Below are positions 50,115 to 57,788 of a stretch of 64,000 bases of DNA, one piece after another (position 1 is the first letter of the stretch; each line of letters begins with the position of its first letter). Under the pieces are notes generated by a model, which saw only the letters and a program-made list of their open reading frames with translations, was not told the DNA's origin and did no database searches. This DNA is from Actinomycetes bacterium (GTDB lineage Bacteria; Actinomycetota; Acidimicrobiia; Acidimicrobiales; Ilumatobacteraceae): the NCBI GenBank assembly GCA_021414085.1, contig JAIOPC010000014.1:806001-870000 (forward strand), given 5' to 3'. Position numbers and translations under genes: made by a program.

Positions 50115-51187
50115 CACGCTTTCCGTTCTGGCAGTCGCATGACGCTGCCCACTTGTGGAGGAATTGGAAGATGAGCGTGCGCCTCGCATATGGCAGCGAG
50201 GGCGGCAGCGACGTTAGGGAGTATCGGTGCCGACCGACCCGCGTTCATGTCGACGTGTACCAGCATTTGTTCAGCAGTGCACAAGAGATCACCCGTATCG
50301 CCGTGATACATCGAATGAATGAAATGCAGCCGCTTCGCGTCGACACCCAGGACCTGGGTAGTAAACGTGATCGGCTCGTGCACCGCCACTTCCAGCATGT
50401 AGTGAATGTGCGTCTCGACCGTATAAAAGCTGTGTCCCGCGGCGCGATAGGCCTCGTCGTCGCCGATGTAGCGGAACAGCGCGTCGCTGGCCCAACCAGC
50501 GGCCGTCAAGTACGCGGCCTCCGTCATGTGGTCGTTGTAATCGACCCAATCGGGTTCGACCGGTGTGCGATACAACGCAAGGGGCGCGGCCACCGTGTCG
50601 CCCGACTGCCACGGCGGGGTCGCGCCTGACCCATAGCGCAACGCCTCGCGCCGGGCGAACGCTTCACCCGCACCGCTGTCTCGCGTTGCGGGCGTCGCTC
50701 GCAGCGCGCCCATGAGCGCGATGATCGCGTCGGAATCGCCTTGGGCAAGATCAACGAGGTGGGCGCCGAGGCTGGCGCGCTCGGCTGCGCTGGCTGCTGG
50801 TCCGACGGGGGTCATACCCAGCGAGCGATAGAACGTCGCGAGTTCGCTGGCCGCGTTGCTCGCAAGCTCGACGAGCGGTACGAGATGAATGGGGGAGCAG
50901 CCCTTGGCGATGGCTTCGGTGGCGATCAGACCGGTCGTTGTGCCCGTGACGCCTCGGTTGACGACCTGCACGACGTCCGCATTGCTGATGTCGTCGGCGG
51001 TGGCGACGCGCAAGCGCGACAGCGCCGCACCTGGAAAGAGGCCGAGTCGCTGCGCGGCTGGCCACAGTGCGGCAACGGCTCCGGGGAGCGCGGGATCATC
51101 GACGGCTACGGTCAGCCCGGCCGCGAGGAAACGCGTGGCCCACTCTGCGGCGCGGCTGCCTTCTCCAACTACCGCCACGTGCGCCAT
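50114..51187 (-). CDS. Degenerate carnitine-dehydrogenase paralogue with intact thioesterase domain
   Basis: 357 aa. The C-terminal half (about 205-340: YRTPVEPDWVDYNDHMTEAA, YTVETHIHYMLEVAV) parallels the hot-dog thioesterase domain of the fusion protein at 51945-53435 (WGDYNGHMND, YTVESHINFGAQAKV). The N-terminal half is a shrunken Rossmann remnant: GEGSRAAEWATRFL replaces GGGVIGGAWAARFL, the catalytic GHPFNP segment is gone (CSPIHLVPLVELAS remains), and the helical substrate/dimer domain is missing. It is probably an acyl-CoA (betainyl-CoA?) thioesterase, not a dehydrogenase. First gene of the operon, next to a TetR operator. Confidence 0.82.
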   Translation of the reverse strand: MAHVAVVGEGSRAAEWATRFLAAGLTVAVDDPALPGAVAALWPAAQRLGLFPGAALSRLRVATADDISNADVVQVVNRGVTGTTTGLIATEAIAKGCSPIHLVPLVELASNAASELATFYRSLGMTPVGPAASAAERASLGAHLVDLAQGDSDAIIALMGALRATPATRDSGAGEAFARREALRYGSGATPPWQSGDTVAAPLALYRTPVEPDWVDYNDHMTEAAYLTAAGWASDALFRYIGDDEAYRAAGHSFYTVETHIHYMLEVAVHEPITFTTQVLGVDAKRLHFIHSMYHGDTGDLLCTAEQMLVHVDMNAGRSAPILPNVAAALAAICEAHAHLPIPPQVGSVMRLPERKA

Positions 51188-51190
51188 AGA

Positions 51191-51206
51191 CTAAATATAC
51201 ATTCAG
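51191..51206. promoter_or_regulatory. TetR-type operator in the divergent promoter
   Basis: CTAAATATACATTCAG fits the palindrome CTRAATRTAYATTYAG, where the four imperfect positions are all transitions. It fills the 35-bp gap between the CDH-paralogue start (51187, minus) and the TetR gene start (51223, plus), as expected for autoregulation and control of the CoA-pathway operon. Confidence 0.75.
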
Positions 51207-51222
51207 GATTGGAGCTGCTGCG

Positions 51223-51834
51223 ATGCCGCGACCTCGACTCGATCACGTGCGCAAGGCACAGATCCTTTCCGCAGCGGCGGAGGTTTTATCCGAGCGCGGC
51301 TACGCCAACACTCGCGTCGTCGACATCGCCGATGCCGCTGGCACTAGCCCGGCAGCGATCCTCTATTGGTTCGATGGCAAGGACGGACTGCTCGCCCAGG
51401 CACTAGGGCTTCGCGAGCAAGAGTTTCACGACCGCTACACGGTGAAGGCGGAGAACAAGGCGACGGCTTCCGAGCGACTACGAGGCCTCGTCGAGGCGAT
51501 GCTGTATCACTACGACTGGAAGTTGTGGATGGAGTTGTGCGTGCTGGCGTTACGCGACAAGGCAGCGGCGGCCGAGCGCGATCGAATGGATCGGCGCTGG
51601 CGGGCGGCGTTGCGGACGGTGATCCGCGAGGGTCAATCCAGCGGTGAGTTCATCGCGTCCGACCCAGACGAAACGATGTTCCTGCTCGCTGGTCTGCTCG
51701 ACGGTCTCTCGCCCCCGCTCGCGCTGAGAGCGAAGGGCGTCACGCGCGATCGCGTCGAACGGGTCTGGCTCTCAGAAGCAAAACGCCTACTCGGCCCCAG
51801 ATTCGACGGCCGCCCACTGAAGCGCACCCGCTAG
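51223..51834 (+). CDS. TetR-family transcriptional regulator, BetI-like C-terminal domain
   Basis: 203 aa. The N-terminal helix-turn-helix is ILSAAAEVLSERGYANTRVV, then DIADAAGTSPAAILYWFDGKDGLL; the C-terminal ligand domain has AMLYHYDWKLWMELCVLALR and FLLAGLLDGLSPPLALR, resembling the TetR_C_6/BetI group that senses choline-like amines. It is divergent from the acyl-CoA pathway operon with a palindrome at 51191-51206, so it most likely represses that operon. The repeat copy 2 follows its stop. Confidence 0.88.
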   Translation: MPRPRLDHVRKAQILSAAAEVLSERGYANTRVVDIADAAGTSPAAILYWFDGKDGLLAQALGLREQEFHDRYTVKAENKATASERLRGLVEAMLYHYDWKLWMELCVLALRDKAAAAERDRMDRRWRAALRTVIREGQSSGEFIASDPDETMFLLAGLLDGLSPPLALRAKGVTRDRVERVWLSEAKRLLGPRFDGRPLKRTR

Positions 51835-51844
51835 AACCTCGGAC

Positions 51845-51932
51845 CCGGGGTTTTGCTGCCGCCCGGGGGTTTCGTGCCCGCAGGGCGTGCACGAAACCCC
51901 CGTGTCGGCCGCGGCGGCATGAAACCCCCCGG
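51845..51932. repeat. Nested double-hairpin palindromic repeat, copy 2
   Basis: The inner arms GGGGGTTTCGTGC (51865-51877) and GCACGAAACCCCC (51889-51901) are perfect and identical to copy 1. The outer arms (51845-51862 and 51914-51932, CCGGGGTTTTGCTGCCGC with GCGGCATGAAACCCCCCGG) pair imperfectly. It lies between the convergent stops of the TetR gene and the carnitine dehydrogenase gene, where it could also act as a two-way terminator. Confidence 0.83.
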
Positions 51933-51944
51933 CATAGGACTTCG

Positions 51945-53435
51945 CTACGCGCGGGGTTGGCCTACGTGGCGACTGGCGTTTGCCGGCTTTGGGAGGGTTT
52001 TGTGGTGGGCGGCGAGTTCGTCGAGCTTGGCGATGATCGCGTCGCTTGCTGGCGATGCCTTGCCCGCCGCCGTGTCGACGTGCAACAACATGAACTCGGC
52101 GGTGGCGACAACACCGTCGTCGTCGGCGCGGTGGATGACGCAGAAGTAGTGCAGTCGCTTTGGGTCGTGCTGCAACAGTTGCACGGTCGCGTACAACCGA
52201 TCGCCGACCTTGGCTTGAGCCCCGAAGTTGATGTGGCTCTCGACGGTGTAGTAGCTGTGCCTGCCAGCGAGATATGCCTCGTCGACGCCGACCAACCGCA
52301 TCAGTCGATCGCCAGACTCACTCGCCACCTGGAAGAACCGGCTGTCGTTCATGTGGCCGTTGTAGTCGCCCCACTCCGGCGGAACTGTCCGCTCGTAGAT
52401 GCGCAGCGGGCCGTCATCGGTGAGGAGTGGGACTTCATGACCAACGCGATCGAACAACTGACGCTCGTAGCGCGCCAATGTCTCGCCTGCGCCGTAACCT
52501 ACGCCGCGCAGCCCGTGCAACACAGAGATCAAGCAATCGTCGCGCAGCACTTCTAACTCGCGGATGGTGGCCGTGCCCGCCTGCGCGTCGCTTTGCGACA
52601 CGATGGTCTCCAGCAACTCGTCGGTGAGCTCGGGAGTATCCATCAGCTTCGACCACGGCCACTTGAGCGAAGGGCCGAACTGCTCCATGAAGTGGCGCAT
52701 GCCCGCCTCGCCACCGGCGATGCGGTACACCAGCAACGTTCCCATGAAACTCCAGCGCAGCCCGGGGCCGAAACGGATTGCATCGTCGATCTCGCTGGCG
52801 GTTGCGACACCGTCGTTGATCAGCCACAACGCCTCGCGCCACAGTGCTTCCATCATTCGATCGGCGACGAAGCCGTCGATCTCTTTGCGCACATGCAAGG
52901 GGTGCATGCCGATCGCGGTGTACACCTGCTCGGCACGGTCTTTGGCGGCTTGCGATGTCTGCTCGCCGCCGACGATCTCGACCAACGGCATTAGGTAGAC
53001 CGGGTTGAATGGATGCCCAACCACCAGTCGTTCGGGATGGGTCATGCCCTGCTGCATCAACGTAGGTAACAACCCCGAAGTACTCGAGCCGAACACCACG
53101 TGCGGTCCGGCCACTGCGCTGGCCCGCCCAAGCAACTCTTGCTTCATCTCGATGCGTTCCGGAGCGCTCTCTTGCACAAAGTCAACACCTGTCGCCGCTT
53201 CCTCTGGCGTCGCGACAAACGTCAGCGTGCCTTCCGTCGGAAACTGCGCACTGACGAGCTTGTGCGTAGCCCGACGAGCGTTGGCGATGACTTCGCCGAC
53301 TTTGCGCGGCGCCTCGGGATCGGGGTCGTACAACTGCACGTCGACACCGTTGAGCAAGAAGCGCGCTGCCCACGCGCCACCGATGACACCGCCACCTAAC
53401 AACCCGACGCGATCGAGACCAGGAATCGGACTCAT
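51945..53435 (-). CDS. lcdH: L-carnitine dehydrogenase / betainyl-CoA thioesterase fusion
   Basis: 496 aa. Residues 1-330 are a 3-hydroxyacyl-CoA-dehydrogenase-type enzyme: NAD motif GLLGGGVIGGAWAARF (11-26), catalytic His141 in VGHPFNPVYLMPLVEIVGG, and IRFGPGLRWSFMGT and GGEAGMRHFMEQFGPSLKWP, which are characteristic of carnitine 3-dehydrogenase. Residues 345-475 are a hot-dog thioesterase (PPEWGDYNGHMND, YTVESHINFGAQAKVG). Such fusions oxidise L-carnitine to 3-dehydrocarnitine and hydrolyse betainyl-CoA to glycine betaine. It follows the cleavage-enzyme gene by 1 nt, and the two domains bracket that enzyme's step. Confidence 0.92.
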   Translation of the reverse strand: MSPIPGLDRVGLLGGGVIGGAWAARFLLNGVDVQLYDPDPEAPRKVGEVIANARRATHKLVSAQFPTEGTLTFVATPEEAATGVDFVQESAPERIEMKQELLGRASAVAGPHVVFGSSTSGLLPTLMQQGMTHPERLVVGHPFNPVYLMPLVEIVGGEQTSQAAKDRAEQVYTAIGMHPLHVRKEIDGFVADRMMEALWREALWLINDGVATASEIDDAIRFGPGLRWSFMGTLLVYRIAGGEAGMRHFMEQFGPSLKWPWSKLMDTPELTDELLETIVSQSDAQAGTATIRELEVLRDDCLISVLHGLRGVGYGAGETLARYERQLFDRVGHEVPLLTDDGPLRIYERTVPPEWGDYNGHMNDSRFFQVASESGDRLMRLVGVDEAYLAGRHSYYTVESHINFGAQAKVGDRLYATVQLLQHDPKRLHYFCVIHRADDDGVVATAEFMLLHVDTAAGKASPASDAIIAKLDELAAHHKTLPKPANASRHVGQPRA

Positions 53436-53436
53436 C

Positions 53437-54330
53437 TCAGCGCTTTACGAGCTTCAGCTTGTCGCGAACAGCCTGCGCACTCATCACGCGCACGTTCATG
53501 TTGTCGAGAATGTTCTTGGCTCGCTCGACCAGCATCGCGTTCGTCGCAAGTTGCTTCGGCCCGGCATACAGGTTGTCTTCCAACCCAACGCGCACGTTGC
53601 CGCCTGCAAGCGCAGCCATCGCCACGAATGGCAACTGCATGCGCGAGATCGAGAAGCCGGAGAAGACGCAATCGTTAGGAAGGTTGTTAACCATCGCCAT
53701 AAATGTCGTCGGGTCGTCGGGCGCTCCGTACGCGATACCCATACACAACTGGATCATCACAGGATCGTCCAGCAGGCCGTCGCGGATCATTTCCTTCACC
53801 TGTACGAGGTGGCCAGTGTCAAAAACCTCGAGCTCAGGCCGTACACCCAACTCCTGCACCTGCTTGGCCATCGTGCGCAGCACGGCCGGTGTGTTGACCA
53901 TGATGTAGTCGCCGCCGGAAGCGAAGTTCATCGTGCCGCAGTCGAGCGTGCAGATTTCGGGCAGGATCGTGCGCACGTGGTCGAGGCGTTCGGTCGCTCC
54001 GGCCATATCTGTGCCAACCGGGTTTGGTGGCAAAACGTTCTCGTCGCCGCCCAGCACCAAGTCGCCACCCATACCGGCAGTGAGGTTGACCACAACATCG
54101 ACATCGGCGGCGCGCACGCGCTCGACGACCTCGGCGTAGTACTCGGTCTTGCGGCTGCCCATGCCGGTCTCCGGATCGCGCACATGGATGTGCACGACGG
54201 CGGCACCAGCTTTAGCCGCTTCGATGGCGGACTCGGCGATTTGCTGCGGATAGACGGGTACGTGCGGGCTCTTCTTGGCAGTGTCGCCACTGCCTGTCAC
54301 CGCGCACGTAATGAACACGTCCCAGTTCAT
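53437..54330 (-). CDS. BKACE-family beta-keto acid cleavage enzyme (3-dehydrocarnitine:acetyl-CoA)
   Basis: 297 aa TIM barrel of the BKACE (DUF849) family. Zinc ligands are H47-x-H49 (VVHIHVRDPETG) and a later Glu in VRVGLEDNLYAG; TCAVTGSGDTAKKSPHVPV is the family opening. BKACE enzymes transfer the acyl part of a beta-keto acid to acetyl-CoA, giving acetoacetate and a new acyl-CoA. Next to a carnitine dehydrogenase/thioesterase, its likely substrate is 3-dehydrocarnitine, yielding betainyl-CoA. It is first in a two-gene operon whose promoter lies in 54331-54413. Confidence 0.9.
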   Translation of the reverse strand: MNWDVFITCAVTGSGDTAKKSPHVPVYPQQIAESAIEAAKAGAAVVHIHVRDPETGMGSRKTEYYAEVVERVRAADVDVVVNLTAGMGGDLVLGGDENVLPPNPVGTDMAGATERLDHVRTILPEICTLDCGTMNFASGGDYIMVNTPAVLRTMAKQVQELGVRPELEVFDTGHLVQVKEMIRDGLLDDPVMIQLCMGIAYGAPDDPTTFMAMVNNLPNDCVFSGFSISRMQLPFVAMAALAGGNVRVGLEDNLYAGPKQLATNAMLVERAKNILDNMNVRVMSAQAVRDKLKLVKR

Positions 54331-54413
54331 GCCTGCCTCTTCTCTTCTGCAACGGCTTTCCTGAATGGCCGATCAAACTCGCAGCGTACAATGCGCGCCA
54401 GGAGGGCAGACCA

Positions 54414-55175
54414 ATGGGTGAGTCGCTAGCGGGGTTGCGGGCACTGGTTACCGGTGGCGGTGCTGGCATCGGCCGCGCCATCGCCGATTGTCTGGTGCGC
54501 GAGGGCGCGCGGGTGATGGTCGTCGACGCAAACACGGCCACCAACCCCGACGTGGTTGCGGATGTGTCCACAACTGCTGGTGTGGACAGCGTGTTCCAAT
54601 CCGTTCGTTCCGGACTCGGTGGTCTCGATCTGCTCGTCAACAACGTCGGCGTCGCCGGCCCAACCGCGGCGGTCGAGAACATGGACCCCGACGAGTTCGA
54701 CCGCTGCGTGCAGATTTGCCTGGGCAGCGCCTTTCGGTGCACCCGCGCGGCGGTGCCTCTTCTGCGCGAGGGCTCGACCAAACGGCAGCGCTCGATCGTC
54801 AACATCTCGTCGACAGCGGGGCTCTTCGGCTATCCGTTGCGTTCGCCGTATGTGGCGGCGAAGTGGGGTGTCATCGGCATGACCAAGACCTGGGCAATGG
54901 AACTTGGCCCAGAAGGGATTCGCGTCAACGCGATTTGCCCGGGCTCGGTCGGCGGTCCACGAATGGATGGCGTCATCGAACGCGAGGCAGCAACCACCGG
55001 TATACCCGCCGGCGAGATTCGCGCGGCCTACGAGGATCAAGTCTCCATGCGCTCGTTCATCGATGCTTCCGACATTGGAGAAGCGATCGTCTTTCTCGCC
55101 TCACCTGCCGCCCGCTTTATCAACGGCCAAGCGCTCGCAGTCGACGGCCACACCGAAACACTCAGCACGCGATGA
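54414..55175 (+). CDS. Short-chain dehydrogenase/reductase
   Basis: 253 aa. NAD(P) motif TGGGAGIGRAIAD (about 13-25), NNVGVAG, catalytic Ser in NISSTAG, and Tyr/Lys in SPYVAAKWG; the C-terminus FINGQALAVDGH is typical. A strong ribosome site CAGGAGGG is 8-9 nt before the ATG. It oxidises or reduces a hydroxyl/ketone; substrate unknown. It is divergent from the carnitine dehydrogenase operon and overlaps the serine hydrolase gene by 4 nt (ATGA). Confidence 0.92.
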   Translation: MGESLAGLRALVTGGGAGIGRAIADCLVREGARVMVVDANTATNPDVVADVSTTAGVDSVFQSVRSGLGGLDLLVNNVGVAGPTAAVENMDPDEFDRCVQICLGSAFRCTRAAVPLLREGSTKRQRSIVNISSTAGLFGYPLRSPYVAAKWGVIGMTKTWAMELGPEGIRVNAICPGSVGGPRMDGVIEREAATTGIPAGEIRAAYEDQVSMRSFIDASDIGEAIVFLASPAARFINGQALAVDGHTETLSTR

Positions 55176-56401
55176 CGGAGGCGTTGCCGCATACGACGGT
55201 TCGTCGTGAGCGGCCACCTTCCGCCGTCGAGTCGGGCGTACGTGCTACGTCCGCGAACTGGATCGACGCGCCGTTCAATCGCTGGGGCTATAGCCATGTG
55301 CGCGATCTCACCCGCACGGCAACCGTCGGCCGCGGTGGCGATCCCGTGTGGGCCATCCCGGCGAGTCCGATAGATCTCGACCAAGTGGTTACGCAATACG
55401 ACGGCGAGTCGTACACGTACACCGAGATGCTGCATGCCACCTACACCGACGCATGCGTCGTGATTCACGACGGGCAACTGGTGTTCGAGTATTGCGACGT
55501 TGGCATTGCGCCAGAGCAAACGCATCTGCTGATGTCGGTGTCGAAGTCGCTGACTGCGACGCTCATCGGCGTGCTCGTGGAGCAGGGTTTGGTCGCGACT
55601 GAAGCGTGCGTCACGGACTACATCGCCGAGCTTGTTGGCACATCCTGGGAGGGGTGCACCGTGCAACACCTGCTGGATATGCGCGGCGGTGTCGCCTTCA
55701 CGGAGCACGACATGGACGATCCCGACTGCGACGGAGTCGTCCTCGAGCAGGTCTCGGGTTACACAAGCGGTGTGCGGCAAGGACTACCGGCCAACACCTA
55801 CGACTGGATCCGATCGTTGCCCAATCAACAACCACATGGCGGGCCGTTCGTGTATCGCTCGATCCTGATCGATGTGCTCGGCTGGATCGCTGAGGAGGTG
55901 ACAGGCGAGCGTTTCGCCGATCAGTTCTCACGATTGGTATGGAGTCGGATCGGTGCCGAGCACGCGGCCGACCTGATTCAGGACTCGGCGGGCTTTCCCA
56001 TCGTCGAAGGTGGATTCTGCACAACCGCGCGAGATTTGGCGCGGTTCGGATTGATGCATTTGCAACGTGGCAACGTCGCAGGCGAACAGGTTGTGCCGGG
56101 GGAGTGGATCGACCGCGTGACGCATCGTGATCAAGAACTGATCGACACGTTCGCGGTCGGATACTCGGCCGACCCCGATAACCCGGAGGCGTACTACCAC
56201 GACTGCTGGTGGGTCCGGAATGCGGCGCTCGGACGTTACGGCGGCTATGGGCTCGGTGGCCAGACCCTGCTGATCGATCGCACCAGCAACACAGTGGTCG
56301 TCAAGTTGTCGAGCTGGCCGAAACGTATTGACCCACACTTGGCCTCGTTCGCTGACGCGGCCAACGAAGCACTGTTTGATTGGTTGCGCAGCGCTGACTA
56401 G
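55172..56401 (+). CDS. Serine hydrolase of the class C beta-lactamase / 6-aminohexanoate-dimer hydrolase group
   Basis: 409 aa. The acyl-serine motif S122-V-S-K125 (LLMSVSKSLTA) and the fold's DYIAELVGTSWEGCTVQHLLDMRGG are clear; the Tyr of the YxN-like motif is probably in FVYRSILIDVLGW. No signal peptide, so it is cytoplasmic and more likely an esterase or amidase, as in NylB-type nylon-oligomer hydrolases, than a true beta-lactamase. It is coupled to the SDR gene by a 4-nt overlap, suggesting a reduce/oxidise-and-hydrolyse pair. Confidence 0.88.
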   Translation: MTEALPHTTVRRERPPSAVESGVRATSANWIDAPFNRWGYSHVRDLTRTATVGRGGDPVWAIPASPIDLDQVVTQYDGESYTYTEMLHATYTDACVVIHDGQLVFEYCDVGIAPEQTHLLMSVSKSLTATLIGVLVEQGLVATEACVTDYIAELVGTSWEGCTVQHLLDMRGGVAFTEHDMDDPDCDGVVLEQVSGYTSGVRQGLPANTYDWIRSLPNQQPHGGPFVYRSILIDVLGWIAEEVTGERFADQFSRLVWSRIGAEHAADLIQDSAGFPIVEGGFCTTARDLARFGLMHLQRGNVAGEQVVPGEWIDRVTHRDQELIDTFAVGYSADPDNPEAYYHDCWWVRNAALGRYGGYGLGGQTLLIDRTSNTVVVKLSSWPKRIDPHLASFADAANEALFDWLRSAD

Positions 56402-56412
56402 TCCCTCAACGA

Positions 56413-56898
56413 CTAGCTGCGCAGTTCAACGGCTGTGCGTTGCACCGCTGCCACGATCTTCGTGTAGCCCGTGCAACGGCAGAGGTTGCCCGACAAGCCA
56501 ATGCGCACCTCTTCCTCCGACGGTGCTGCGTTGCGCTCCAGCAGTGCATGTGCCGACAGAATCATCCCTGGTGTGCAGAACCCACACTGCACGCCGCCTT
56601 CCTCGAGGATGTTGCGTTGTAACGGGTGCATCTCGTCGCCCGTCATCACGCCCTCAATGGTTGTGATCGCCCGCCCTTGTGCTTGCACCGCGAGGTAGCT
56701 GCACGAGTTGACCGGTTGGCCGTCCAGCAACACCATGCACGCGCCGCACTCGCAGTCGTCGCAACCTTCCTTCGTGCCGGTAAGGCCGATCTCAGTGCGG
56801 ATGACGCTGAGCAGATTGCGATCCATCTCGACGTTGACGGGGTAGTCGACGCCGTTGACGTTGAGGTTGAACGACTGCGATTCGAACGCCTGGCTCAT
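56413..56898 (-). CDS. Molybdenum hydroxylase small subunit, [2Fe-2S] (CoxS/XdhC-like)
   Basis: 161 aa. Two [2Fe-2S] clusters: the plant-ferredoxin type in EGCDDCECGACMVLLDG..C and the C-terminal helical type in CGFCTPGMILSAHALL and CRCTGYTKIVAAV. This is the electron-transfer subunit of xanthine-dehydrogenase/CO-dehydrogenase-type enzymes. It overlaps the FAD subunit gene by 4 nt and is last in a three-gene operon ordered large, medium, small. Confidence 0.93.
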   Translation of the reverse strand: MSQAFESQSFNLNVNGVDYPVNVEMDRNLLSVIRTEIGLTGTKEGCDDCECGACMVLLDGQPVNSCSYLAVQAQGRAITTIEGVMTGDEMHPLQRNILEEGGVQCGFCTPGMILSAHALLERNAAPSEEEVRIGLSGNLCRCTGYTKIVAAVQRTAVELRS

Positions 56899-57788
56899 GA
56901 TGCTGCTCCGATTCCGATTGCGCGATTGACTGGGATGGCGATCGTCTCGCCAGCAGCGCGCCGGGCGGCGGCCTCCACGGCACGGCGAGCCATCACGCCG
57001 ACCGTGTGTCGGCGGTAGCTATCGCTCGCCCGTACATCGCTGATCGGTGTCGCTTGTTCCATCGACACCTTGGCGGCGTTCTCCGCGGCGTCGGAGACGG
57101 AGCGACCGATTTGGCCCACCAAGTCTCCGGTAAAGATCGTCGGAGAAACAGCGGTGAGTCCGACGCGCAGCGCGGCGATCGTGCCATCGTCGTTGAGCGC
57201 GACAAAGGCGGCCGCGCCGACGACAGCGATTTCCATCGCGCGTCGATACTCAAGGCGCACGTACGCACTGTTGCTCCGCGTCGCTGGTGCCGGGATGTGT
57301 ATCGCAACGCACAACTCGTCGGGCTGAGCGCTGGTCTTGCCTGGCGCGGTCCACAACTCCTCGATCGGCACCCGGCGCGACCCGCGCACCGAACGAAGCT
57401 CGATTTCGGCACGCATCACCGCCAACGGCGCGCCGGTATCCATTGCCGGGCTGGCATTCATGATGTTGCCGCCGAGCGTGCCGATGTGGCGCGTGGAGGG
57501 CGAGCCGACGAGCGCGCTGCCGTCGGCGAGACCGGCGTAGCTGGTGCTCAGTAGCGGATGCATCTCGATGTCGTGATGCGTGACCAGCGCACCGATGCTG
57601 ACACCGTCCTTGGTCGTGGTCACTGACTTCAGTTCGGTGAGCCGATCGATGGCAACCAAGTTGCCGGGCAATGCCGCTTTGCCGTGGCGAGCGCCGACGA
57701 CGAGGTCGGTGCCCCCGGCGATCGCACGCGCACCTGCCGCCATGGCGGCGAGCGCCTCGTCAACCGTGTGTGCAATGGTGAAGCTCAT
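56895..57788 (-). CDS. Molybdenum hydroxylase medium subunit, FAD-binding (CoxM-like)
   Basis: 297 aa. The FAD-binding motifs AIAGGTDLVVGARHG and TLGGNIMNASPAMDTGAPL are both present. The C-terminal domain has SAYVRLEYRRAMEIAVVGAA. It passes electrons from the iron-sulphur subunit to the acceptor. The gene overlaps both partners by 4 nt, so subunits are made in equal amounts. Confidence 0.93.
   Translation of the reverse strand: MSFTIAHTVDEALAAMAAGARAIAGGTDLVVGARHGKAALPGNLVAIDRLTELKSVTTTKDGVSIGALVTHHDIEMHPLLSTSYAGLADGSALVGSPSTRHIGTLGGNIMNASPAMDTGAPLAVMRAEIELRSVRGSRRVPIEELWTAPGKTSAQPDELCVAIHIPAPATRSNSAYVRLEYRRAMEIAVVGAAAFVALNDDGTIAALRVGLTAVSPTIFTGDLVGQIGRSVSDAAENAAKVSMEQATPISDVRASDSYRRHTVGVMARRAVEAAARRAAGETIAIPVNRAIGIGAAS

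Noticed and set aside
54488-55171. Upstream extension of the serine-hydrolase frame through the SDR gene
   Set aside because: The SDR frame has all catalytic motifs, and the hydrolase has a proper ATG at 55172 with a 4-nt overlap.
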